32,378 bases of DNA from Deltaproteobacteria bacterium (GCA_031276865.1 JAISMF010000065.1:1-32378); one strand, 5' to 3'. Numbered from the stretch's first letter, positions 24,800 through 32,378 are shown. Made by a program: numbers and translations. The notes: generated from the sequence alone by a model not told the origin.

Positions 24800-26044
24800 T
24801 TGATTTTGCTCCATTTATCAGGTTATTTCATGTCAACAAGCGAAAACTCCCACGTGCAGGGCGCCAAAGCCTGGACTCAGATCGGCGGGCCAATATACCT
24901 GAAGCATGCCGTTTACTACACTCTTGAGGCACAGGAGCGGCTAATCCGTTGCCCGTGCCGCAGGAACGTGAAAGTCCAGCCGAAAGGGAAAGTTACACGG
25001 CTGACACGTGGAGTTCCCGTAGGACGCATGAAGGATGTCTTTTTTGAAACCCGCATACCCAGAGTTTACCGCCCTGACTGCGACAAAGTGAGGCAGATAA
25101 ACATCGGCTTCGCTCGCGACAGAAGGAAGTACAGCAAAGCTTTCGAGAAGGAGGTTCTCCTGAGAGTCAAGGACACTTCCATTCTCAAGGTCGCTGACGC
25201 TCTGGGCGTTGACTGGCATACCATCCATCTTATCCTCATCGACTATCTGAAGAGGAGGTATTTGAAGATCAATCTCAAAGGCTTGGAATACATAGCCATC
25301 GATGAGACACGCGTTGGCCGGGGATACAAGTACCTCACCATCGTTCTCGACCTGCGGAGCGGAAATCCTGTGTTTATCGGCGATGGGAAGAGCGAGGATT
25401 ATCTCATTCCCTTTTGGAAGCTTCTGGGAAGACGGGCGAAAGAGATCAAAGCTGTTTGCCTCGACATGGGACCCGCCCACCAGAAGGCTGTGCGCGAGCA
25501 CCTGCCTGATGCTTATATTGTATTTGATCGTTTCCATGTCTATAAACTCATGACCGAAAAGACTGATCGGTTACGCCGCACCGTGTTCGCAAAGGCCAGC
25601 ATAGCCAACAAAATAATCATTGCCGGCACCAGATTCCTTCTGCTAAAAAATGCGAACAACCTTGAGGTCGCCAGAAACGAGGTTCAGAGGCTGAAAAGGG
25701 TTCTTGCTCTGAACACCCCTCTAACAAAGGCTTATATCCTGAAGGAATCCCTCCGGCGGATATGGGAGCAGAAAAGCCGAAGGGAAGCGAAATCCAGCCT
25801 CAAAGGTTGGGTGAAGATCGCATACGCGTCGGGAATACGCATCCTCCAAACAGTGCCTCGCACAGTCGAAAAGTACAGCGAAAGAATACTCAACTATTAC
25901 ATAGACTTTCTCACCTCCGGACCGATTGAGGGTTTCAACAACAAGGTAAAGGCCCTGATCAGAAGGGCGTACGGTTACAGGAACATGAACAACTTCAAGC
26001 TGATGCTGCTTGGGATAAACGAGTTCGATCCCAGACGTCTGTAG
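24800..26044 (+). CDS. ISL3-family transposase (DDE)
   Basis: A 414-residue DDE transposase of the ISL3 family, which excises and inserts the element. The catalytic region has AIDE (residues about 165-168), VCLDMGPAHQKAV (second acid, about 216-228) and the late TSGPIEGFNNKVKALIRRA segment (about 374-393) that carries the glutamate. The N-terminus has a degenerate zinc-finger-like part (IRCPCRRN) and a central helix-turn-helix-like stretch (VKDTSILKVADALGVDWHTI). Translation may begin at ATG 24800 or, more like relatives that start MSTS, at ATG 24830. There are no internal stops, so the element may be active. It sits between the hsd locus and the integrase remnant. Confidence 0.9.
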   Translation: MILLHLSGYFMSTSENSHVQGAKAWTQIGGPIYLKHAVYYTLEAQERLIRCPCRRNVKVQPKGKVTRLTRGVPVGRMKDVFFETRIPRVYRPDCDKVRQINIGFARDRRKYSKAFEKEVLLRVKDTSILKVADALGVDWHTIHLILIDYLKRRYLKINLKGLEYIAIDETRVGRGYKYLTIVLDLRSGNPVFIGDGKSEDYLIPFWKLLGRRAKEIKAVCLDMGPAHQKAVREHLPDAYIVFDRFHVYKLMTEKTDRLRRTVFAKASIANKIIIAGTRFLLLKNANNLEVARNEVQRLKRVLALNTPLTKAYILKESLRRIWEQKSRREAKSSLKGWVKIAYASGIRILQTVPRTVEKYSERILNYYIDFLTSGPIEGFNNKVKALIRRAYGYRNMNNFKLMLLGINEFDPRRL

Positions 26045-26108
26045 GCATGGCACTGGCCGCTGTCGTGGTGTTCTCTCGCGCGGGCGGAAGGGCTGGACTC
26101 CCCGAAAT

Positions 26109-26161
26109 GAGCCGCCCGAAAAAAAGCTTGATTGCGGGTGTGTCAGTTTTTTAGGCGGCTC
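26109..26161 (+). terminator. Long inverted repeat inside the ISL3 element, after the transposase
   Basis: GAGCCGCC (26109-26116) pairs with GGCGGCTC (26154-26161), extended by a run of seven A and a run of six T. It is probably a bidirectional terminator protecting the transposase gene or the neighbour. Confidence 0.5.
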
Positions 26162-26468
26162 AGGCCGCACTTAGAGATAAAGTCGGCCTGAGTGAGCCCG
26201 AGTAAACTAGCTAACTAGATGACTATGATCATTTGTATTGGCCCTATCGATCTATATATAGTGGTGCGGAACTTATTTTTTTGGGCGCCCGGCTAGTGAA
26301 AACTTGATAATTATCAAATAAACCAAAAAGCGGGTCAGTAATCTCCACTTTTTCACCATATTCCTTAAAAAAAGTAGAAATAATGCATCTTTTAGAGACT
26401 CTTTAAAAGTTTGCAATTATAAATATGGGGAATATTTGTTGAGCATATACGCGAAAGTCCGAAGAACC

Positions 26469-26664
26469 ATTTTCTTGTTCTATCAACAGTCTACCCGTAC
26501 CCCAGATCGCGCAAATTTTACTATTTTCGGTTATATAAAAACTTGTCCCGGCCGGTCGCGATCGTTCGGGGCGGGGAAAACGTGACATGCAGCGTCTTTC
26601 GCCTTGCCAGAATGAAGGCGGAGGGGATGGCTTCCCCGGGACGGAAGCGGCCGGACGTCTTCAA
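26469..26664. other. Short non-coding segment after the ISL3 element
   Basis: The first 60 bases are AT-rich; from about 26545 the DNA becomes GC-rich with small hairpins. No gene is seen. Confidence 0.35.
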
Positions 26665-26862
26665 TTATTCGCTCCGTCCCGGCGACCAGATCCGCTTTCC
26701 GGCCTTCAGGCTGTCAAGGTAATCAGCCCACCATTGCATCATCTCCCGGCGGAGGTCCAGGTAAAGTGCCTTGTTGTATATCCTCCGGACTTTACCGGAG
26801 TCCACATGCGTTAGCTGGCTCTCTATCCAATCGAAGTTAAGGCCTGGCGCCTTTAGACTGAT
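26665..26862 (-). pseudogene. P4-type tyrosine integrase, C-terminal remnant
   Basis: A minus-strand frame of 65 codons without a start codes LNFDWIESQLTHVDSGKVRR, IYNKALYLDLRREMMQWWAD and YLDSLKAGKR, ending in TAA at 26667-26665. This is the typical end of P4-like integrases: the IE-x-QL-x-H segment precedes the catalytic tyrosine, here the Y of RIYNKA, and a WADYLD tail follows. The rest of the enzyme (about 330 residues) is missing; an in-frame stop lies at 26865-26863. It marks a former prophage or integrative island. No tRNA gene or attachment repeat was found next to it. Confidence 0.8.
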
Positions 26863-27907
26863 TCATCCTAATCCATTTCACTCGTTTGTTTTTTTTGATA
26901 ATTTAACAACCATTCATGACGCCCTTATTTAGGGGAGTCATGGTTCTCGAAAACATGAATGAGTCCTCAAACATACGTTTTAGCGTTATGATGATTTAAT
27001 TTTGAGATGTTTCATCGTTAATGAAAAACGACTAAAATAGGTCCGCTTTCAAACCCTCACGGGATGCTATGGGACGACCTTGGAAATACCCGGGTTGTCG
27101 GATTTCGCCCGCGGAACGTCCCGCCCAAGTTCCATCTCGGCGAACAAAGCGCTTAATAATGACGCCTACTTTAGGCTGTAGACGTTTTTTTAACCTGGCA
27201 GGCGGACGCCGACTGGAGAGCGGCACCGAGGATGTTTTACGGGCTGATAAGCGGATGTTCAATTATCAGTTTAAAATCAACATTTAACGCCATCCATGAG
27301 GAAGCGCCCGTAAATGAAACGACCCCGCGGGCCGAATGTCGACTACGGCTTCCCTACCCTGGTTTGAACAACCCACGAGCCGCCGGGTTGTTTATTCGTC
27401 CGTTTCCGCGGGTTCGGCGGAGGGAATCGCCCGTTTCCGAACTTAGGCGATACGGTTTTTCCCGTCCCCGGATTTAAGCGCCTCCGCGCTGAAATAAGGC
27501 TTCAAGGGTGGAAGGAACTGGAAATTGCCGGCGCTTGGGGAAAAATACGCTTCCGGCCGCGGCCGCTCGAATCAATCGCCCAGGAAGGAAAAGCCGGGGC
27601 CTTGGGCGGGGACGCCGGGGAAATACCGGCGCCGGCGGAAATTGCGAACGCGTATCATCAATCAGCGCCGGAAACAGACTGCGAAGAAAATCAAAATAAG
27701 ATCCATGAGGCTTCTAGGAAATCCTTGGAAAACAAGGCTAAAAGGCCTTTCCGGCTCGGCTTTAAAACACGGAGGCGGAACCACAGGGGACGACTCCCGC
27801 CGCTTTAAATCCAGCCGCGGCCCCGGCGAAGCGAACCTCCAACGGGGAGTTCCGCTCCCAGCCGTTATCTTTTTTCCGGAAAAAGACGCCCGATTATTTT
27901 CCGGCGT
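26863..27907. other. Non-coding stretch of about 1 kb
   Basis: No supported gene is present. The AT-rich first 200 bases include an inverted repeat around 26907-26944 (AACCATTCATGAC / GTCATGGTT). AACAACCC and GGGTTGTT (27367-27392) form a terminator-like hairpin followed by TATTC. Several GC-rich frames at 27.2-27.9 kb have no family similarity and a composition (Arg/Gly/Pro-rich) expected from unconstrained GC-rich DNA. Confidence 0.45.
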
Positions 27908-28300
27908 CTAAATTCCGTCTCCACCAAGCCCCTGGACGTCCGCCAGGCGGACCTTCTCCAGCCTTTCTATCTGGGCGAGCTGCCCCTTTTTCACGATCAG
28001 TATCACCTGGCCGAATTCCAGACCCTCGAGGGCCTCGGATATTCTCTTTTCTATCTGCTCCGGACGGCTCAGATCCCCGGAAAAACCGGGGACGGGGTCC
28101 TGGAGCTCCTCGGGGTTGAAGTTCTCCTTGCGCTCCACCTGCACTATCCGGTAATTCTGGTTGATGATGACGATCTGCCCATGGTAGGTGCCTTTTAACA
28201 GATTTATAATCCCTTTTAGGATCCTCAAGGAGCCGCGGCCGTCGGGCGCGGGTTTGAGGCGTCCCGCGTCTTTTCTTTCAAGCGGCGCTCTTCTAAGCAT
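27908..28300 (-). CDS. Protein with two DUF2292-like (YezD-type) units
   Basis: A 130-residue protein. The second half (about 84-119: ISEALEGLEFGQVILIVKKG followed by QLAQIERLEKVRL) is a standard DUF2292/YezD-like domain of unknown function. The first half has a divergent second copy (about 27-61: ILKGIINLLKGTYHGQIVII then NQNYRIVQVERKENF) with the same helix, GQ-I-I-I strand and V-Q-V/I-E-R pattern. Known members are single-domain proteins of 50-70 residues, so a tandem fusion is unusual. The start at 28300 has a good ribosome binding site (GAGGAA, eight bases upstream). It is transcribed in the same direction as the 113-residue gene upstream, but nearly 400 bases away. Its role is unknown. 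Confidence 0.7.
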   Translation of the reverse strand: MLRRAPLERKDAGRLKPAPDGRGSLRILKGIINLLKGTYHGQIVIINQNYRIVQVERKENFNPEELQDPVPGFSGDLSRPEQIEKRISEALEGLEFGQVILIVKKGQLAQIERLEKVRLADVQGLGGDGI

Positions 28301-28426
28301 AATTATTTCCTCGTTATATATATACTCGATTCAATCCGTCCCGGCTGGAAACAGGACGCTGATTGTTGTACACTTGGAATGCTTCCGGCCAGGGAGCCGC
28401 CACCAACCGATTGAAAAAGATCAAGT

Positions 28427-28465
28427 CCCTTTTCCGGACCCGCTCCGGCGGGTCCGGAAAAAGGG
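28427..28465 (-). terminator. Strong hairpin between two minus-strand genes
   Basis: CCCTTTTCCGGACCCG and CGGGTCCGGAAAAAGGG pair almost perfectly (one extra A) around CTCCGG. It may end the transcript of the 113-residue gene. Confidence 0.5.
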
Positions 28466-28608
28466 GGGGGGAATCCGGACCTAAAAACGCGGCGCTCCGG
28501 CGGAAACGGCTGAAGATTTTTTTTATCCTATTCGATTTTCGGGGATGGTGGAAGTGGAAGGGGATCGCCCCCAGGGGGAAGGGAGACCGCTCCCCGGGGG
28601 GAGGGACG

Positions 28609-28627
28609 CCGCTCCCGAAGGGAGCGG
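28609..28627 (-). terminator. TTCG-loop hairpin after the 113-residue gene
   Basis: On the minus strand this reads CCGCTCCCTTCGGGAGCGG, a perfect stem closed by a very stable C(TTCG)G loop, 46 bases after the stop at 28673. There is no U-tract. Confidence 0.5.
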
Positions 28628-28672
28628 TCGATTGTCGGGGGATTCTTAGAATACGGTGGGAAGCTCCTAAAT

Positions 28673-29014
28673 CTAGTTCGGGTAGTTCTTCCCCTCCCCT
28701 TCGTCCCCGGCGGCGGAGCCGCCGCTACAGGGCTCTTTTTCGGAAGGATCGGGGGAATGGGAAACCTGGTTCTTGTGAAAATCGCCGATCTCCACCTTGG
28801 CGGTTATGTGCCTTAAAATGGAGGCGAGCTCGTCTATGGGGAGTTCCCCCGCGAGCTTCTGCACGGCGATGGCCAGAAGGATGCCGGGGAGGGCGTCCGA
28901 CACCTCGGAGGCCTCTTTTTCCTCCAGGCCCGAAAGCTCCGCTTCCAGCCCGGCGAGGTTTTCCAGTATGCTCATACTGACCTGATCAACCAACCCGAGG
29001 TATCTCTCGTTCAT
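28673..29014 (-). CDS. Hypothetical 113-residue protein
   Basis: The protein was not recognised. It starts MNERYLGLVDQVSMSILENL, continues with a predicted helical acidic stretch (AGLEAELSGLEEKEASEVSD) and a mildly hydrophobic helix (ALPGILLAIAVQKLAG, about 42-57), and ends in a polar tail from about residue 78. There is no signal peptide, and the single helix is too short and weak to call a membrane segment with confidence. GGAAAGGGG lies before the ATG. GC-rich codon use like the core genes, plus a following stable hairpin, support it as a real gene. It is divergent from hemL, with about 440 bases between them. Confidence 0.6.
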   Translation of the reverse strand: MNERYLGLVDQVSMSILENLAGLEAELSGLEEKEASEVSDALPGILLAIAVQKLAGELPIDELASILRHITAKVEIGDFHKNQVSHSPDPSEKEPCSGGSAAGDEGEGKNYPN

Positions 29015-29453
29015 CCGCGACCCCTTTCCGCCTTCACGCGTCCCGTTCTCTGGAAAACATATTTAAAACCCCGGGGAGGACGCGGGCGCCCGCGGCTGAA
29101 ATTCTCGGGGCTCCGTCCGGCCGTCGTAAGCTGAAAAATCCGGAAACCCGGCTCCTGGTTTTCTCGGCTAAGCGATTTTACCATCATCTCCGGGGGGAAT
29201 GCAAAAAAGCCGGCGATATTCGGCCGACCCCCCGGCGGCCCTCCCCGGCTCCAAGCCTCTTTCCGGCTCGCGGACCCTTCGCCCCTCTTTCGACCTGTTT
29301 ACGCTGGCCGTACCCCGGAACGGCCATTCCGTCCCGAACTCTCCGAAACCGCGCCCGAAAAGCTCTCCCTTTCCGCCCTTGAAACCACAATCAGCCCCCC
29401 CCGCGGGAAGCGGGGGGGGGGCTAAAACCGCCATTCAAAGGAAACGCGCCACC
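29015..29453. other. Divergent intergenic region before hemL
   Basis: GC-rich, no gene assigned. The hemL frame is open back to 29199, but the extra 85 codons (Pro/Ser/Arg-rich) have no counterpart in the enzyme family and are taken as untranslated. No convincing promoter motif was found. Confidence 0.4.
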
Positions 29454-30740
29454 ATGACCGAGAAAACGTCCCTAAAACTCTTCGAGGAATCCCAAAAACT
29501 CATCCCCGGCGGAGTCAACAGCCCGGTGAGGGCCTGCCGAGCCGTGGGAACCACGCCGCGCTTCGTCTCCCGGGGCCGGGGCGCCAGGATCTTCGACGTC
29601 GAGGGCGACCAGTACTACGACTTCGTCTCCTCCTGGGGACCTTTGATCTTCGGGCACGCCTCCCCCAACATAATAAACGACATCCGGGAGGCCTTGAGCC
29701 TGGGCACGAGCTACGGAGCCCCCACGGAAAGGGAGCTTATCCTGGCCCGACTCATAAGCGAACACGTGCCCTCGGTGGAGATGCTGCGGCTGGTATCCTC
29801 CGGCACCGAGGCCGCCATGTCGGCCGTGCGCCTGGCCCGGGGTTTCACGGGCCGGGATCGCATATTAAAGTTCACCGGCTGCTACCACGGTCACGCCGAC
29901 TCCCTTTTAGTGGAGGCCGGTTCGGGCGTCATAACCTTCGGGATACCGGGCTCCAAGGGCGTCCCGGAGGCCCTGGCCCGCCTCACCATCTCCGCCCCCT
30001 ACAACGACGCCGCGGCCGCGGAGGAGGTCTTTTCCGCCTTGGGCGGCGAGATAGCCTGCGTCATCGTGGAGCCCGTGGCCGGGAACATGGGCGTGGTGCC
30101 CCCGGAACCCGGTTTTCTGGAAAAGCTCAGGGAGCTCGCCACCCGCCACGGCAGCCTCCTCGTCTTCGACGAGGTGATAACCGGATTCCGCCTGGGCCTC
30201 TCGGGCGCCCAGGGGCTCTACCGGGTGACTCCCGATCTCACCATCCTGGGAAAGATAGTGGGAGGAGGCCTCCCTCTGGCCGCCTTCGGCGGCCGGAGGG
30301 ACGTGATGGAGCGCCTCGCCCCTTTAGGAGACGTCTACCAGGCCGGAACCCTTTCCGGAAACCCCCTGGCCGTCACCGCCGGCATCTCGGCTTTAAGGCG
30401 CCTCAAAGCCGAGCCCGGCTGCTACGGACGGATCAACCACATGGGAAAACGCTGGGCCGAGGGGCTCCTCGGACTCGTGCAGCGAAAAGGGATTCCCGCC
30501 ACGGTCAATCACGTCGGATCCATGTCCACCCTCTTTTTCACGGAAGGCCCGGTCCGGGACTACGACTCCGCCCTCAAATCCGACACCGATCTCTACGCCA
30601 AATACTACCGGGGGATGCTCGCCCGGGGCGTCTGGCTCCCCCCCAGCCAATTCGAGGCCTCGTTCACCTCCGCCGGCTTCATCTTCGAGGAAATCGACCT
30701 CTGTCTGGAAATGGCCGAGGAGGTTATAAACTCCCTGTGA
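29454..30740 (+). CDS. hemL: Glutamate-1-semialdehyde 2,1-aminomutase (HemL)
   Basis: A 428-residue PLP enzyme that converts glutamate-1-semialdehyde to 5-aminolevulinate, the second step of the tRNA-dependent C5 route to haem, sirohaem and other tetrapyrroles. The PLP lysine is K267 (ILGKIVGGGLP), and the PLP aspartate lies in LLVFDEVITGFR (D239). The family's opening IPGGVNSPVRA is at 17-27, and SSGTEAAMSAVRLAR and GCYHGHADS are present. The ATG at 29454 fits both the family start and the AAAGGA ribosome binding site. Length is standard. A perfect 15-bp hairpin follows the stop. No other haem gene is adjacent. The pathway implies that glutamyl-tRNA reductase (HemA) is encoded elsewhere. Confidence 0.96.
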   Translation: MTEKTSLKLFEESQKLIPGGVNSPVRACRAVGTTPRFVSRGRGARIFDVEGDQYYDFVSSWGPLIFGHASPNIINDIREALSLGTSYGAPTERELILARLISEHVPSVEMLRLVSSGTEAAMSAVRLARGFTGRDRILKFTGCYHGHADSLLVEAGSGVITFGIPGSKGVPEALARLTISAPYNDAAAAEEVFSALGGEIACVIVEPVAGNMGVVPPEPGFLEKLRELATRHGSLLVFDEVITGFRLGLSGAQGLYRVTPDLTILGKIVGGGLPLAAFGGRRDVMERLAPLGDVYQAGTLSGNPLAVTAGISALRRLKAEPGCYGRINHMGKRWAEGLLGLVQRKGIPATVNHVGSMSTLFFTEGPVRDYDSALKSDTDLYAKYYRGMLARGVWLPPSQFEASFTSAGFIFEEIDLCLEMAEEVINSL

Positions 30741-30749
30741 CCCCCTTTA

Positions 30750-30782
30750 AAGCCTCCCGGGCGAAAATCGCCCGGGAGGCTT
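30750..30782 (+). terminator. Hairpin after hemL
   Basis: AAGCCTCCCGGGCGA and TCGCCCGGGAGGCTT pair perfectly over 15 bases around AAA, 9 bases after the stop. There is no long U-tract. Confidence 0.7.
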
Positions 30783-31281
30783 GGCGAACGCCTGGGAAAA
30801 GGGAGGAGGGTTGATAAGTTTTAACGGCGAGGGAAAGTCGCGACGCTAGGCGGATATGTTGGCGATCCACTGAATTGGAGCACCGGCCAGGAAGCCGGAC
30901 GCGTATAATTACGCGCTCTTCACTTTCCATCCGGAATGGAAATTCCCGATAGAAACAAATAGGGAGGAATTGCTGGCGCGTCCGCGCGGGAACGCCGGGG
31001 AAAATTCCGTCTCCCGTCCGCCTCGCCGCCTTAATGGATATTTGAAGGGTGTTCGCCCTCATCCTCGACTCCAAAACGGATTTCGGTCCGTACATGGAGC
31101 GCGAAGCTCGCCCGCGAAAGGGTTCTGACGACTAGTACTCAGTCAGTATCGTAAATGTGGATATTTTTTTTGATTTTGGACCTTACTAACCACCTCACCG
31201 TGTATACCCGAGTCATTTTTTTCCGGGCGTTAAATTTAGTGAAACGGTATTGTATTTGCTTTTCTTATTTGGGCTATAGTT
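30783..31281. other. Non-coding stretch after hemL
   Basis: GC-rich to about 31125, then AT-rich. A 123-codon minus-strand frame (30724-31095) overlaps the hemL end and hairpin and has no family similarity, so it is not annotated. Confidence 0.4.
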
Positions 31282-31325
31282 AAATTAGCGTGTTTATTCC
31301 TTATGCGGAATAAACACGCTAATTT
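31282..31325. repeat. Perfect 19-bp palindrome related to the one at 5216
   Basis: AAATTAGCGTGTTTATTCC and its exact reverse complement enclose TTATGC. The right arm GGAATAAACACGCTAA is repeated at 5216-5251. It could be a transposon-end hairpin, a terminator or a repeat family of its own. Confidence 0.6.
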
Positions 31326-31458
31326 CCCTAAAGTTTACAGGAAACCCTAAAAGAGTAAGCACTAAAGCAATCATAGAATTTATATCTTTAATATTAAATT
31401 CACAAGTTCATCGTGTTATGAAAAATTAAAACTATATTCTTCTTTTACTAGAAGTCAA

Positions 31459-31626
31459 ATGTTTAATAAAATAAATAGATTACGCGCGTTTCTTGATATA
31501 GATGGCAAATATTATATTAATACTTTGACCGAAGAACAAAAAGATATCATGGCGGCGTTTGAAATAGCCTTGCCAAATGGATATAATATTAACATATTTA
31601 TCAAGAATAACTTAAAATACGCCTAG
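31459..31626 (+). pseudogene. Unidentified small reading frame, probable gene remnant
   Basis: From ATG 31459 the frame codes 55 residues (MFNKINRLRAFLDIDGKYYI then NTLTEEQKDIMAAFEIALP), ending at TAG 31624-31626. It is open further upstream to about 31366 without a start codon, and no ribosome binding site precedes the ATG. The GKYYINTLTEEQ stretch looks like the C-terminal end of a transposase-type protein, but I could not assign a family. It is most likely the 3' end of a truncated mobile gene. Confidence 0.35.
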
Positions 31627-31800
31627 CATATTAGTATTTTTATATATAATTGTGTATTAATAACATGGGTTAAAAACCGCGGGAATTTAGGTATAAACCC
31701 TGTCCGAAATTAAATTGGAATTAGCAAGCGATTCGATAGGCGCAAATCTTGATCTTGTTCCCCAACATATCAAACGTTGAATTTCTATCTTAGCGTCATC

Positions 31801-31893
31801 ATATTGCCCCGGCGGTTAAATATTGGAAAAAAATACGTATTCAAAGTAACAACTTCGTATTACCGTTCTAACTTTTATCCGCCGGGGGAATAA
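31801..31893. repeat. MITE-like repeat, copy 2
   Basis: ATATTGCCCCGGCGGTTAAA at the left and TTTTATCCGCCGGGGGAATAA at the right form imperfect terminal inverted repeats. The length (93 bases), ends and the inner TTACCG/TCTAACTTTTATCC part match copy 1 at 5124-5216, while the middle differs. Confidence 0.6.
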
Positions 31894-32378
31894 CATGGTT
31901 CTGACAACTTGAAAGCCACAGAAGAAACGCCTTGAATAATCTTCATCATCGCTAAAGCATTTTTGCCTAAGAAGCAAGCGGAGGAACTGAAAAACTGAAA
32001 ACGACCATGAAGTTGAAATCAATTTTCGATGAAATCCTCGAGAGCGGCAAGCGGGAGGGAAGCGGGAGGGAACGGAAGATAAACGAGACTCCGGCGAGGG
32101 AGCGCCTCCCGCGGTTAAGCCGGACCCAATCCGGGCGCGTGAAGGCGCCTAAGGCGTCCCGACCCTCGGGGGAAGGCTGATGGTCCCCTTCCGAGGGCCG
32201 GGTTTCGCGCCTTTATCCGGAGGGGTTTCGACTTTTAAATTCATCCCCGCCCCGACCGCGACGCCCCTGGAAAAATTAGGGAAAAGCGAGGTTCTCAAAA
32301 AAACGCTTTCCCAAGTGGCGTAATTCCGCTCCCGCCCCGCGGGCCGACGAGTTACGCTCTTAAGCGAACGCGTCTTGA
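31894..32378. other. Non-coding right edge
   Basis: No supported gene. Traces such as KLKSIFDEILESGKREGSGR (from ATG at about 32007, plus strand) may be a gene remnant. CCCTCGG...CCGAGGG near 32163-32197 forms a terminator-like hairpin. Composition turns GC-rich after about 32040, so a core gene may follow beyond the window. Confidence 0.35.

Larger units (their letters stand above)
24714..26468 (+). mobile_element. ISL3-family insertion sequence, complete-looking
   Basis: The 1755-bp element is bounded by GGTTCTTCGGACTTCGGCG at 24714-24732 and the reverse complement of GGTTCTTCGGACTTTCGCG ending at 26468. The first 14 bases are identical in both arms. It carries one full-length ISL3 transposase and about 420 bases of 3' non-coding DNA with a strong hairpin. 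The 8-bp direct target repeat usual for ISL3 is not seen at these exact ends. Its GC content is intermediate between the core genes and the hsd genes, which suggests a separate and more recent arrival. Confidence 0.75.
28301..28672. other. Non-coding interval with terminator-like hairpins
   Basis: The interval carries the leader of the DUF2292-like gene (TATATATA near 28314-28322 may contain its -10 region) and two strong hairpins listed separately. No gene is seen. Confidence 0.4.

Noticed and set aside
27525..27911. A 128-codon frame before the DUF2292-like gene
   Set aside because: Arg/Gly/Lys-rich composition, no start signal and no recognised domain.
30724..31095. A 123-codon minus-strand frame overlapping the end of hemL
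   Set aside because: It crosses the hemL hairpin and stop and shows no protein family pattern.
1..32378. tRNA or rRNA genes
   Set aside because: No T-loop GGTTCGAATCC-type sequence with a matching acceptor stem and no conserved rRNA segments were found by eye.

Overview
The window is a bacterial chromosome segment made of two kinds of DNA. GC-rich, compactly coded core genes (about 2.3-4.7, 7.7-13.1, 16.3-18.7 and 27.9-30.7 kb) alternate with AT-rich islands (0-2.2, 4.7-7.5, 13.8-16.3, 18.8-26.6 and 31.1-31.9 kb) that hold mobile, defence-type or decayed genes. A heptose-phosphate adenylyltransferase, an undecaprenyl-diphosphatase and C5-pathway haem synthesis point to a Gram-negative bacterium. 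The style (high-GC core, an AAA-ATPase-like/PD-(D/E)XK protein, many decaying accessory genes) would fit a deltaproteobacterial (Desulfobacterota-like) genome, possibly host-associated, but this is a weak taxonomic inference because no rRNA or tRNA is present.

Layout: (1) An AAA-ATPase-like/PD-(D/E)XK protein (166-1812). (2) A sugar nucleotide epimerase and a DegT-type PLP aminotransferase (2349-4710). (3) An AT-rich island holding a MITE-like repeat, a palindrome, a direct-repeat array and a DDE insertion sequence of 1689 bp with clear inverted repeats and a 5-bp target duplication. Inside this IS only the N-terminal half of the transposase remains, followed by a VapB antitoxin and a truncated VapC toxin. 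(4) Two SAM methyltransferases and an asparagine-synthase-like amidotransferase without the glutaminase cysteine (7774-11470). Together with region 2 they look like a surface-sugar or small-molecule tailoring set. (5) A zinc-ribbon/YbjQ protein translationally coupled to UppP (11664-13084). (6) A decayed second copy of the AAA-ATPase-like nuclease and another decayed minus-strand gene (13.8-15.9 kb). (7) RfaE2 (16357-16845), a J-domain protein (16980-18092) and an isolated 54-residue protein with its own promoter and terminators (18520-18684). (8) A type I restriction-modification locus on the minus strand: hsdM and hsdR are intact, but hsdS is cut short by a stop codon and a deletion. (9) A complete-looking ISL3-family element (24714-26468) and the C-terminal remnant of a P4-type integrase (26665-26862). 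(10) A protein with two DUF2292-like units, an unknown 113-residue protein and hemL (27.9-30.7 kb). (11) A non-coding right edge with a second copy of the MITE-like repeat and a perfect 19-bp palindrome.

Functionally, the core genes serve the envelope (heptose, undecaprenyl phosphate recycling, sugar amination/methylation/amidation), haem synthesis and protein folding. The accessory DNA shows repeated gene decay: truncated transposase, VapC and HsdS, a broken nuclease copy and an integrase stub. This is what a genome under relaxed selection or in early reduction would look like. The most unusual signals are the IS carrying a toxin-antitoxin remnant, the short direct-repeat array on both sides of it, the two MITE-like copies at the two ends of the window, the 10-bp phased repeat before the asparagine-synthase-like gene, and the orphan 54-residue gene.
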